This document shows, in pieces, positions 1 to 11,023 of a stretch of 64,000 nt of DNA. The notes below the pieces were generated by a model. The model was not told where the DNA came from. It saw nothing but the letters and a program-made list of their open reading frames with translations, and ran no database searches. The stretch covers positions 4,588,001-4,652,000 of the forward strand of contig JBANDB010000005.1 of the NCBI GenBank assembly GCA_037576215.1, in the 5' to 3' direction. Positions within the stretch are counted from its first letter, which is position 1, and each line of letters opens with the position of its first letter. The stretch is from Armillaria gallica (lineage: Eukaryota > Basidiomycota > Agaricomycetes > Agaricales > Physalacriaceae). Made by a program: the position numbers and the translations under genes.

Positions 1-460
1 TTCACAATGTGGGTACCGGCAACCCCCTGCTAAATTCGGACTCCGAGCGTTACCAAAAATGGACTGGAATACCCGTGTTTTATGGATGCACCTACTGTGG
101 GTCGAAGGAGCAAGATTCAGCTCTAGTTTTGCAGGAACAATTTACTCGGAATAAAATTCTACATGTATTCTTCGAGGCACTTTGTTTGATTTACATCATT
201 TTCCTTGATTTTGGTGAAGTTTATCATGATTGCAGAATGAAAATTTCACTTTTGTCTCGAAGAATACATGTATTTTAGTTAGGAAAGACATCCCCTGTGT
301 TTTTTGGAGCAGCTTCGACTCTGTGGAAGCCTATACAAGGTGCATAACTTCAGGGTACAAATATGTACAAACAGTTACATGGTACCAATTTTGTCACGGT
401 TGAAGGTGTTTAATTGTTACCAAACACATCATTTAAGGTGTAAACGAGTGGGAGTTAATA
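1..460. other. Unassigned flank with a small foldback
   Basis: No coding region is recognised here. The stretch contains a 16-bp perfect inverted repeat, ACATGTATTCTTCGAG at 161-176 and its complement at 257-272, separated by 80 bases. This could be a hairpin or a small MITE remnant. No target duplication is evident. Confidence 0.3.
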
Positions 461-462
461 TA

Positions 463-1715
463 TCAACACTTTAGGATAATCAAGTCCAGGAAATATGACA
501 ATAAGTATAGCAGCCTTATTCTCCAGGCTATGAGAGAGAGACACAATGGTTGCAAAGATGCCATGTATATTAACAAAAGGAGAAGATTACTGCCATGATT
601 AGGATTCCTTGTAACATTATTTAATGGAGGCATGCATCGCATACACTGTACAGGTCCCAAATGAAGAGTACGGATGGTCATGGACAAATATGGAAGGGAT
701 TTGCCGCCAGAAGGCCCAAAAAGGCACTTACTCAGCTCACGTTCCAGAACCGGGGGTTGCTGGTACCCACACAATGCCTCGAACTCCGCCATCATAGACT
801 TTGAAGGAAGGTCGTCAGGATACTTGATGTTGCAATCAGGATGGTAATCATCCACCAAGTTCTCCACCTGCTCCATGATTGTATCCACCTTTTCCTCCAA
901 AACAGGCGGTGTTATCGGTATGACATTTGCCACAGCGTTCTAACCCAAGTTAGCAAAGACAACGGAATCTGACGGTATCACATACCATTGCAAGACAAGA
1001 CCTTATCCTTGGCCTGAGGCACAGACTCAGTCTTCAGATGCTTGGGCGACGAAGGACCTGCCGGCACACCTTCTGCCTCTCCTTCACTTGCTACTACACT
1101 GGCAGACCGGAACTTACGCTTTCAGGGCTCCGCGACACTCGCCTTTCCTTTTCCCTTGGCATCCTTTCTCCTCTTTCTTAATTCAGCCATCGCGGCCGTT
1201 TTCAGATCTGCCATATCCGCTTCGGTATCTCCCTCACTCGCTGACGGAACACCAGTGGCCTGCAGGGCCAACTCGTTCGCCTCATCCTCTTTTTCCTTCT
1301 CCTTATCCTCCTTCTCCTTCAAGTCAGCCAATCGCTGATGCTCCGAGGCCTCCTGTTGCTCCCTCTCCCTCTCCAAGGCCAACTCTTTTTCCTTTTCGGC
1401 TTCCAACCGGATCTGCTCCTCCTCCAACCTCTTCTCCTCTGCTTTCCTCTCCGCCTCCTCCTTCTCCTTTTTCAAAGCCTCCATCTTAAGCTGACAAGCC
1501 AGCTTGTCCTGCTTCAGTTTCTCTGCCCATGCCTCCTTTGCCTTCGCAGTCTTCCAGCTGTCATGGTGAGTAACGGCTTCGTCATACCACTCCTCCGCAG
1601 CAGTCCGCTCCTCTGTTAACGCCTTGTAATCTTCAAAGGAAAGATCGGGTGGTGTCGGTGCTGACTCATAAGGCTCGGGCATTGCAGAGTCGCGATACTT
1701 GATGGGCACTGACAT
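463..1715 (-). CDS. Coiled-coil protein gene with one intron, possibly frameshifted
   Basis: The reading starts at 1715 on the minus strand and is open for 197 codons. Residues about 30-130 are a highly charged Lys/Glu/Arg heptad-like region typical of a long coiled coil, followed by an acidic and then basic tail. Past the end of that reading a GT-AG intron of 46 bp (985 down to 940, starting GTATGTG and ending TTAG) can be placed. The exon after it is open from about 939 to 463 and begins with a soluble acidic segment that looks like real protein. In the alternative frame the exon junction gives a Cys-rich stretch (C-x3-C-x2-C-x6-C), which hints at a zinc-binding module cut by a frameshift. 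Similar coiled-coil plus Cys-cluster proteins are, as I recall, common in boletoid and other Agaricomycete genomes. The function is unknown, and the hydrophobic last 50 residues may be read-through. Confidence 0.5.
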
Positions 1716-1832
1716 GTTTATCGTTGAGGAAAGGAGAAGTGAGGAAAATACAGGGATGATGAGAGTAGGAGGTTAAGTTGCAAAATTCCCATGGTCAAAA
1801 TTTTGTGCGTGCATACCTATACTGATCGGCCA

Positions 1833-2360
1833 TGTTACACGCATGCTGCGGACCTCTGCTTCACACTGACTTCACACACAGACTTCATCTCAACAAATCA
1901 CACCATCGGACCTCTGCGGCCTCCGGTCGCTTACCATCTACTTACTCCATTTTAATATTTCATTTCCGTTTTATTTTACTATTTCACATATTAAATCTAG
2001 AACCCGAATTCAGTAGCGAACAGATTTCCGTTGGATTCCATCGGACTCGGACTCGGATTACCTACTCATATATATACTGTAGAATTACTGGTAGATACTC
2101 AGTTTGCATATCAACTTGGTATAGCCAAATCTCTCTCTGACTCCAAGTCTAATCTATCGCTCTCCAAGTCCATGGCCTCTGCCCCGTTGGACTATCTTTG
2201 CTCTCTATCCAAACCTTTGCTCTCCATGGACCCTGCTCCGCAATCCAATCTTAGGGCTTCGGCTCAAGGGTGACATTGCTAATAGCTTCGCCAAAGCCCA
2301 TGCACTCTGCGGACCTCTGCTCATGCGAGTTATCTTTGTTTATTTGGCACATCCATAACA
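1833..2360 (+). repeat. LTR, family D (528 bp), stand-alone copy
   Basis: The sequence begins TGTTACACGCATGC and ends CACATCCATAACA, giving TGTTA/TAACA termini. A TATA-like stretch (CATATATATAC) lies near 2068. It is homologous over nearly its whole length to the inverted copies at 41847-42362 and, partially, 36136-36407. Flanking pentamers (GGCCA and CACCT) do not match, so it is not a simple solo LTR with a preserved duplication. No primer site or polypurine tract is convincing on either side. The orientation is set by the copy beside a gag gene at 41.8 kb. Confidence 0.75.
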
Positions 2361-5300
2361 CACCTCACAATCATACAGATCCAGGTTGATATCCTAAAAT
2401 TTGCCAAGGTGATCTGTTCCACATTGATGTCAGCTCAGGATATTAGCCATCAAATACAGACAGTGATACATACTCAACGTGAGAGTCAGCACTTGCAGTG
2501 ACATGATATTTGCATCAATGATGTTAACATCAGACCACCAGCTATGATCCCCCATCATGCCTAATGTCAGTTGTTGGAGGTTGCCTATACTGACAAACCA
2601 TTGGCCTCCTCAATCCACATTCAGCACCTGCCACATGTCGAGATGTAAAACAACAACACCTGTGGGAGATGGTAAAGGCTCAGTTCCTCTTCTGCTGGTT
2701 TGTTGGTGCTTGGTACAAACTTTGTCTCCTCACCATGGATGGCTAAGCGTATGACATTGGGCACTATTTGCAGCAGGCAACCTAACACCACAAATGAGAG
2801 TGTACAATCCACCAGATCAAGTCCACATAATGCAGACATGGGAAACCAGTCAACCAGTTTGTCCAGCCACACACACCTCAAGCACAGTCTGTTCACATTA
2901 GGCAGGAGCGCCATCACTCTCAACAACACCTCCAGCCACAGGAAATTGGCACACCAATGCAACTCTCATGCTGCCAGTCCATCATTTTGGTGTCCAACCC
3001 CACTGAAACACCTCACAGCAGCTTCTAGTGAGTGACTGCTGTGGCTTGTCTCATCTGTCTGATTCCAGCACATCTCATGGAAGCAGCCTGTGAGACCAAG
3101 AAATACCAAGACTGCAAGCTATTTGATTGGGTCTCTATCATACAGTGGAAGCCTCTGGTCAACACAGATAACAGTAGTACATTGCCATTGTCAGTGACAG
3201 AGGGGAATAGCAAAAAGTATAGGTTACACAGACGGATGCTGCCAATGATATCAGAATCAAGATCAGAACCCCTGGTATGTGCACTCCTTTCCCCCCCTGG
3301 TTTGACAGCAACATTGAAGAGTGTAATGCACCCACCCAGAATCCTCAATATGGTGCACAGTCCATGCTGTTAGACATATCTGCTGCCATCTCCCAACCAC
3401 TGTCGCTGGAGGTTATTTTGCTGTTGGGAATACTGGCACCTACTCTTAGTCATCTGCAATCATCACTCCAGATTGCATCTGTGAAGATGCAGTAATTGGG
3501 AATATGCTGACAGTAATGGCTACAATACTATGGCAACACTTTGACAACATATACACATTGACATCAAAATGCAATAGTACAATTACATATGAGCTGAGTA
3601 GGGTCAATAGCAGCATTTAGCCAACATGTTAGGTACTTGATGCGCACCATATCCATGTGCAGCCAAGAACAGGAATAGGGAGTGAGTTAATGATCCCACA
3701 AAAATGATAGCTAACAAGGGAAGGCTGGCATGCTCAAGTTAGTCAAGGCCAGTCATGCCCATAAACCATAACATACATGTGAATGGAAACTCCTCTCCCT
3801 TTATTACCATCTTGCTGCTGTGGGTCATGCAGAGCTTTGGGAAATTGTGATACTCTTCTTCCTGCTGTTGCATCCTCCAATGACACAACTGTAGTATACT
3901 TGTCTCTGTTGCACCAGAGAACTCATGATCTCTCCATTCAAAATTGTCCTCTTAGGAGCCTCATCCATGTGTGGGCTCAACTTTGAGGGCACCCCATGCC
4001 TCTCACCATTCTCAGAGACAACCAAGGCATACAGCATAATCAGCCTGAGGCACAATGGCCCTTCCTACTGTGCTACCTGCATATAGTCTCCCATATCTGA
4101 TGGGTAAGTGTTATTCTGTTTAAATCCTTGTTATTGGTGCTGACTTCTCCTGTAGTGATGCATTGGTGGATAGCGACTAATGTCACTGTGGCATTGGCTC
4201 TTGGGTTTGATGGGAAAGCTCTGATACCAGGGACATGACAGGGTGGTATAAGAACTAATGGAATTAGTGACTGTAATTTGTATGTGAATAATATATAATA
4301 CATCTCCACTTTGAGCCTGATCCCTGCAAGACAAAGACTTAAAAGATGTTCCATATCTGAGTGCTGTTGATCCCCAATGAACTTGCTAACATCCATTTTC
4401 TTCCGTCGATTTGTGGGTATCAGTGATGCCTCCAATGCTTCATTGCAAGTAGCTTGTGTCAAAGGTGAGTCACACCATCTTTTCTGTGTACTCTAATGCT
4501 GGATGCATGCTTGTCACTGAAGAGAATCCCTCTGACATTGTCAGGGATTTTCAAGAGTCCATGGTGACCCTTGAAACTCTCTGCTGACCTGGCCCCATCT
4601 GTTCAGAGACACTGGCTGCTGGTTGGTCTGCTATTTGTGACCAAGTCTGTCCTCATTGGGACATCCAACACTAATATCAAGAAGATATCTCCTTCTTCCA
4701 GGTAGAGCTGCATCGAGCTAGCAAGCATGTTGCATCCCTTGAGTGGTGGCTGAAAAAAAATGCAGATAGCATATATACAATTGGTGGGTTTTCAAGCAGT
4801 CTGACCATAACACTTATTTTACCAGTGATGCTTCTAGCTCTCTCATCAATGCAGAAATGCCACTCAACATGCTGGATGGGCAGAGGATCAGTTAAAACAT
4901 GTCAAGGAGCAGCGGACCCATGATGAAGACCTGTTTAATGCCCAATGGGAAGAAAACAGTTCCCTGAGATTTTGTCTGGTGAGATTGCAATTGCAGGAGG
5001 TCCTGACAGAGCAACTGGATGGGTGGTTTGGCCTATGAGCTAGGGTATCATAGCCCGATAAGCTGGGCAATGTTTGATCAGTGGCTCAGGAATCTGGTAC
5101 CCAACCATGTCGGACTAGTCTAGTTTATGTATGTATACCCATGCAGCCAAAAGTAAAATTTTTTGCTTCATTCTACAGTTGTTTCACTTGTATTCAATAA
5201 GTCTGAGTCTTGTTATATTTTCTGTTGTCTATTTGTACATCAAAAATCAGTAAGAATGGCCTCTCTCACCAGACATTGCATGCCTCATTTACAATCTTTC

Positions 5301-6100
5301 CACTGTGTCAGGTCCATGTATATCCCTGGGCAATTGCTAAGTAGCATCAGGTGTTCAGGTGTAGGTCCTTCAAATGGTGGTGAGTGTGCCAGGGCTCTTG
5401 GTAAGATGGGTATACATCTGAAATATTTGAAGAAGCATTCAATGTAGAAGGTAGTGCCATGGCATTCCATCTGTAGGAATTGGTCTTCATCATAGTGATG
5501 ATGCTCTTTGCACAATACAGAAGGACAATTAGGCCAGGTACACATGACCCAGCAAAGAGGGCAGATGTATGGTGCATACAGTATTCATACAGAATTTCCA
5601 AGACCTTGGTTTGCATCTCCCAATCTGACTATCCAAGCCAAATCACCATTCAGGGAGTAAAACACAGTCTTAGCAGATGCTTGTGTGCATTTGCATCTGT
5701 GATGGATGTGTCTGACAGCAAGTACAACCTAGCATCCAACAACATTAGTTCCACATGGAATCCCATCTCCACTAGTTCCCATAAAATTGCTTGAATATCA
5801 TCATCATCAAGATCAGAAACATATTCACCCACCCATGTGGGGTCATGACAGCCCGGCATTACAATACTGATCTCATCCTTGCAACCTTTGAGGAACATTA
5901 AGGTGCATTTGTGCCTTTTTGCCTCATGATTGTTCACTACACCAGGTTCTGGGGCATGGCTGAAAGTCTCCAGCAGCCAGTCAAACTGAAGCACCATACA
6001 CCAAGTTTGATGAGGGAGTAGAGGGGGGTTAAATGGGGGCATTAGTAGTGTAAAAATGCCTGATCATAAATGAAACCAGCCCGCTGTCATGCCTGCAGTG
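2361..6100. other. Unassigned region, no convincing gene
   Basis: Only short discontinuous open readings occur on both strands. The longest on the minus strand, 6042-5650 followed in the same frame by 5616-5347, has plausible composition (acidic DLDDDD segment, Cys and His residues) and may be a decayed host-like gene. A plus-strand stretch around 2.6-3.0 kb reads as Gln/His-rich. No transposon motif, RNA gene or repeat boundary was recognised. CpG is scarce and CA/TG frequent, as elsewhere in the window. Confidence 0.3.
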
Positions 6101-7690
6101 TGTCTAAGGGTGTAATTTTGCAAATTCACATACCTTATATGTTAGCAAAGCAGAAGCACAGAGAGTGAACTAACAGTGCAAATGGCATATGAAGAAGCAA
6201 GGTCACTGAGGTTGAAAGCTCTATAATAGAAAAAGAAGTAACAGAATTAAAACATAAGGACTTCATTGTTGCACTGTACCTTATGGGCATGCACAGCAAT
6301 AAGGCCAAAGAGCTCGCTCTCTCACACAAACATCCATCTGCAATAGAAAATTCAACTTTCAGTGGGATGCACTTGTATGCAGGCTGAGACTAATTTAGAT
6401 AACTACACGTCTGTAATCTATGACACATGGTCCCTGGAGATCTGGAGAAAAGATATCATGTGCGGGGGTAATCAAAAAAACCCTGGGCATGGCCTAGAAA
6501 CAGACTTCAGCTGATGAGAATAGTGAGCGGGCTTGAAATCCAAAGCATTCCTTGGTTACTGAGTCTAGAATATGACACTGTCATCTTTGGAGCAGAACCA
6601 AAAACTGAATATGACATGTGATCAGTGATTGAGGATTAAGCAGCTATTGAGTACAAGTCAGCAAGCTACTCTGCTGCTAGGGCAAGCAACGTCAACATTG
6701 CTTAGCTCTTTGAGGATACCAAAAGAAGGACCAAGTGGCACTCTGCCAAGAGTGTTATGCCAATTTGGACAAAGAATTATTGGCCAACAAAGGATTTAAC
6801 TTACTAAAGGACTGTTTGTAATAATCAATCTCCTGTAGTATAAGTAGGTAGAATTTCACATAGTAAAACAAGATACCTCCCCCCCATGTACAGTAATAAA
6901 GTTTCAGTTTGGATCTGGACTTGTTGCGACATGTAAGAGTTAGTAGCTTCGAGTCTCAGCTAGAATGCAAGTTTAGCAAGCTCATAGAGAAATAGAATGA
7001 GAGAAACATTTTGGATAAAAACTTCGGTTTACTTAAGATAAGAAAGAGATTCAGCGGCAGTGATGCTGCACCTATCTTGAGAGTTTGCTGGATTACATCT
7101 GAGAGAAAGCTCTGTTCCTTTTCTGATTCAGTGTAAGAAGAGAAATTGTGTTGTGTTGGCCTCTGTGTAGGTCTTGAGTAGTTTGCAAGGGAATCAGCCA
7201 GATTGAGCTGTTCTAGCAGTTGCACGAAGTGTGACAGGTGTGTGCAGTTGGACCTTGCAGCACTGTTGTTAGGGTGAGCGCACTGTGTGTGAGGACTTGC
7301 GGAGACAGTTTTTGAAAGTATTTGTGACTTGATTGGGAGTGCCAAGGGCCTCTAATGTAGTTTTTTTATTTTATTTTCAGGAGTTACTCACTCTCCACCA
7401 ATGTGTTGGGATGCTCTCAAGGGAATTACACTGATGGACATGTATCACTTGGGTCAGGCAGCAACATTTTAACACCACCTTTGACACCTGGCTACATTTT
7501 CATTTACAAATACAATTTCCTACCCTACATATGCAAGTACTGTTCAACTGAATGCAGGCACTGCCCATGGAAGAAGTGATACAAAAGATGGTTGTCCAGG
7601 TTACTAGGACAAGCCAACAGATGAACCAGTTCCAGGGTGAACACAACATTGGCTTTGCCAGTGCATGTATGCTCCCTGTAGGAAATTCAC
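6101..7690. other. Unassigned; possible decayed LTR or promoter-like segment
   Basis: No gene is recognised. A purine run followed by TAA (GCGGGGGTAA near 6463) resembles a polypurine tract. A TATAAG motif lies near 6840 and an AATAAA signal near 6896. Together they could be the remains of an LTR of about 450 bp, but no second copy or matching termini are present in the window. A minus-strand reading at 7345-6956 is open for 129 codons but shows no family features. Confidence 0.2.
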
Positions 7691-7694
7691 TGGC

Positions 7695-10345
7695 TCATTG
7701 CAGTTCTTGAACTTGTACATGAACTGTGGTGATTAGGGTAAAGAGGTGGTGTTGTTGATACTGCAAGTGAGAAGGTTCACTCACAGTGATGCTCCAGTGA
7801 GGCTGCACCGGAGGATGCAGCAGAGCCTGGGTAGCATCTAGAAGCAAACACCTGCAAACCAAGGGATTGTCTTTCTCTCGTTCAAACACATCCACTGTAA
7901 CCAATTCTCCACAAGTGCATGCTGGATGACTGGTACCTCTGAGATAGCCCTCAAGGCATTTCCAAAAGAACAATATAACCAAACATTGATATATTTTACT
8001 TAGGAGTTCATCTCCTTCCTTGAGATCCTCCTCAAAACACAGCTTTTGAATAACATCATTGATGTCCACAAAGGGCATGTACAAATGTTGCAACAACAGC
8101 ATGATATGAAACTTATTCATGACCTGATGGTACAATGTTAGCCATTCTTTTTGACAGAGAGTGCTCATCCAATACCTCCAGATATATTTTGCTGTCAATT
8201 GGGTCCCAACTGAGCCACCAATTAAATTCTTATTGTAGAGTGATAAGGTTGGGGTATTCTCAAAAGATGTTGTCATCGAGCAGCATCCATGCATTCAGTC
8301 TTGCTGTCAAGCCACTATGTGGTAAGCTGATAAAGTCTTGGCCAAGATGTAACAGTGATAGAGCAATCAAATGTCCACTGGTGGTCATGTACCTTTGTTG
8401 TTTGTCATCTTCACTGCATGAGCTGCTGAGCACAAAGGTATAAGTGCCATCTCCATGCTGGTGCCAATATTGAGAGTTGGTGACCATCTGACCAAGTGTG
8501 GCCTGCCAACTGTTCCATTTGGGTCCTGTCCCTATGGCCTCCCCACTAACGTCAGTGAAATCAAGATCAGAGCGACATGCAGATCTGGGAAATACATATA
8601 CACTTGGAACTGACAATTTCAGGAGAACTGCTGAAAGAGGCTCACCATATTGAAATTGTCATCAGCAAGAGTAAAAACCGAGACATCAGTATATACATTC
8701 TGGGGAAAGGAATCTGGTGGGTTGTCGACTGTGTACAGAAGCCAGTCCCACACAACTTTAACCACTGACACCACACTCATGCTGCTAACCTGAAACCCTT
8801 CATATAAGGACCAATGGGTGACTTTTTTATAGGTCTTCCTCTGCCAGTCCTCTATGATCCTACAATAGTCTGGACCATAGTTAGCAAGGCAGTCATACAC
8901 ATGACAACATTGTGTGCAAAGTGCAATCTCAACCGGTGGTGGAGACCAACCCATCAAATCAGGGCTGGGTGTCATCCTCATAATATCATCTGGTGCAACA
9001 TCTTCGACTACATCCTCTGCCATGTGTGGCTCCTCAGCATGTTTGGGGCAGGAGTCCAGACAGGAAACAGTTGATGGCCAGGCCAGGGTGGCATTGTTGC
9101 CATGGATCACCAACTGCCAGTAGAAACCCATTCTGGCCTTGAAGAGTATGCAGTATGTAAAGCATGCATGATCCTCATCAGGTTTGATGACATCATGGTC
9201 AGAGGCTAAGAGTTGTTCAATAGGACCCAAGATGTTACCAAGGCGGAGTGCTGACAGAAGAATGAAGGAGTCAGATATTGACAATTTCAATAATTTCAAC
9301 AATAGGATGAGGACCCATATGTACTCACAATGAGGAAGAAACAATCACCCCAATTATGATGCAATGGCACGAAAGAGCAGCCCATATGAACAATCAATGT
9401 AGCATTGAATCCCTCAGGACCTGGTCCTAGGTCAGGATCTGGTGAGAGACGGTAGTGAGAGCCTTCTCTTTTACATAAGAGAAAGACTTAAGGAAACTCA
9501 CCAACATAGTCAATCTCTTTCCTGTTCACATGAAATTCATCAAGCCCAGGTACAGTGTAATTACCCAGGCAGGTGGTGTGTCTCAGCTTGTTGTACACTT
9601 GAGTAAGGAGGAGGTCCCTGGGCTGAAATGTGGTGTAGATGGAGAGAAAGTTAAGGATGAAGACTTTATTAAAGGCAGTGGTAGCATAATTGATATAGAG
9701 AGTCAATTGCTGATAGTCAAAACTGTCATCAGGTGCATGGGCTTGATCTCCCTAGGTTTGATGGTAAGTAAGTGGATGTGACTTTATTAGGCCAGATGTT
9801 TGGAATTATGATATTTAGACAGATCATAATATCGCAATCCAGACAGTTAGGGGTGGGATTGGCACTGCTTGCCTTTGCCTTAGCTCTGCCCTTACCCTTA
9901 GCCTGGCTGTTGGACGCCGATGGCTGATTGTGAGGTAGGGTGTGTTGAGCAGCCTCTATTCAGAGTTGGTTGGTTTCCTCAGGCTCCACACTTGCCAAGC
10001 TTCGAATAGTGGTGATGGGAGGTGGAAGATCGGAAATTCTGGATGCAAAGGCAGCCTGTGCTTGGTTTGGAGAGACCAGTGCAGCTGTGGTGGTGATAGG
10101 TTTAACCACAGGCTGGGATACCATAGTGTTGCTGCAACACAACAATCAGCACTGTATAACTCAAATGTGTGTACAAACCCATAATTCACCTCTCCACTGG
10201 GGTGCTGGAAGTGCTGAAGATGCTGACATAAGCTGTGTAACATCCACTCACCATTGCAGACACAGATGGTTCTCAGATTCCACTGAAAACTCAGAATGAC
10301 CTGCAAAGGGCATGCAGAGAGGTACCAAGAGTCAGGAGGTGACAT
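7695..10345 (-). pseudogene. Degenerate multi-exon gene resembling an Agaricomycete HECT-like family
   Basis: Minus-strand segments in changing frames (about 10145-9956, 9706-9488, 9344-8619, 8616-8260 and 8294-7695) look like one broken gene running downstream. An Ala/Lys-rich linker at about 9.85-9.9 kb is followed by conserved-looking blocks such as GFNATLIVHMGCSF (near 9.4 kb) and FKARMGFYWQLV (near 9.14-9.1 kb), then a YLRG..HPAC block near 7.9 kb. From memory this order resembles the large proteins annotated as HECT-domain containing that are expanded in mushroom genomes. I cannot confirm a catalytic cysteine or align it here. Stops and frame changes between blocks could partly be introns, but several fall inside conserved blocks, so it is probably dead. 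The family call is an inference. Confidence 0.4.
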
Positions 10346-10577
10346 GCTGAACCAGGTGAATGGAGATACTTACTGCCCTTATTAGAGGATAAAACCCCTG
10401 GCATTGTTGTGCTGGTAATCCTGTACAGTGATGAGCATATAAAGAGTCCATGGCAGGGATGTCTAGCGCCAGGTGAGAGTACTAGGGATGCTGACATGTG
10501 TTGCAAACAAGGTGCTGTAGATGGCTAGGCCTATGCAACTGTGTCACATTAGAGAAGAACTCTTGACATTGGCAGGG

Positions 10578-10981
10578 TGTTACAATTTATTCATTTCTTT
10601 ACCAAAGTGCCTCTTATCTTATCTTATCTTATCTTTAGATCTGCGACTTCACAGAAGTCTTCATAAATCTTCACATCGCTACATCGTTACACTCGCTCGA
10701 CATGTATTATTCTCGGCTACCATGTATTTGGCTTATTCACTTTCTAACACGGTACCTTCACCTTTAAGACTTATCGAGACCCTCACTTTAGTATATAAGT
10801 AGTGTACTCAAAGCTGTATATTCCCTAGCTTTGAGCTAATGTTTATTCATACCGAAACACATTCCTCCTCACTAAGCACTATTAAGTTAGTCTTGATCGC
10901 TAATCATCACAGGACTAGTCAGTGACTGTACAAACGCGATACAGCTGACTATTTACCCTTGATTGGAGTTCAGGTCTTACA
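10578..10981 (+). repeat. 5' LTR of Gypsy-1 (404 bp)
   Basis: It starts TGTTACAATTT and ends GTCTTACA. U3 holds four tandem TTATC units (GATAA on the other strand) at 10612-10636. A TATA box, TATATAAG, lies at 10792-10799. The expected RNA start, about 30-35 bases downstream, falls at AGCTTTGAGCTAAT (10827-10840), which is complementary to the primer binding site. It pairs with the 3' LTR at 19401-19822, which has an extra 18 bp in the TTATC array. Confidence 0.95.
10792..10799 (+). promoter_or_regulatory. TATA box of Gypsy-1 5' LTR
   Basis: TATATAAG sits 35 bp upstream of the sequence that would form the RNA 5' end in the self-priming model. The same motif is kept in the 3' LTR. The position within the LTR (about half way) is normal for a U3/R boundary. 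Confidence 0.75.
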
Positions 10982-10995
10982 ATTAGCTTAAAGCT
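10982..10995 (+). other. Self-priming primer binding site of Gypsy-1
   Basis: ATTAGCTTAAAGCT directly abuts the 5' LTR with no spacer. Its reverse complement, AGCTTTAAGCTAAT, matches 13 of 14 bases of AGCTTTGAGCTAAT at 10827-10840, the expected 5' end of the element RNA. Tf1 of fission yeast and related fungal and vertebrate sushi elements prime reverse transcription from the folded 5' end of their own RNA instead of a tRNA, and this arrangement is that signature. The site does not begin with TGG, as a tRNA-primed site would. Confidence 0.8.
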
Positions 10996-11023
10996 TTTCT
11001 CTAACCCTCTCTAAGGAACATCT

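Noticed and set aside
1042..1619. Plus-strand readings rich in Ser, Pro and Leu
   Set aside because: They are the antisense of the charged coiled-coil gene; the composition follows from the GAG/AAG-rich codons on the other strand.
2031..2273. 80-codon reading repeated at 36.2 and 42.0 kb, suggesting a small conserved protein
   Set aside because: It lies inside the family D LTR, so recurrence comes from the repeat, and stops or shifts differ between copies.
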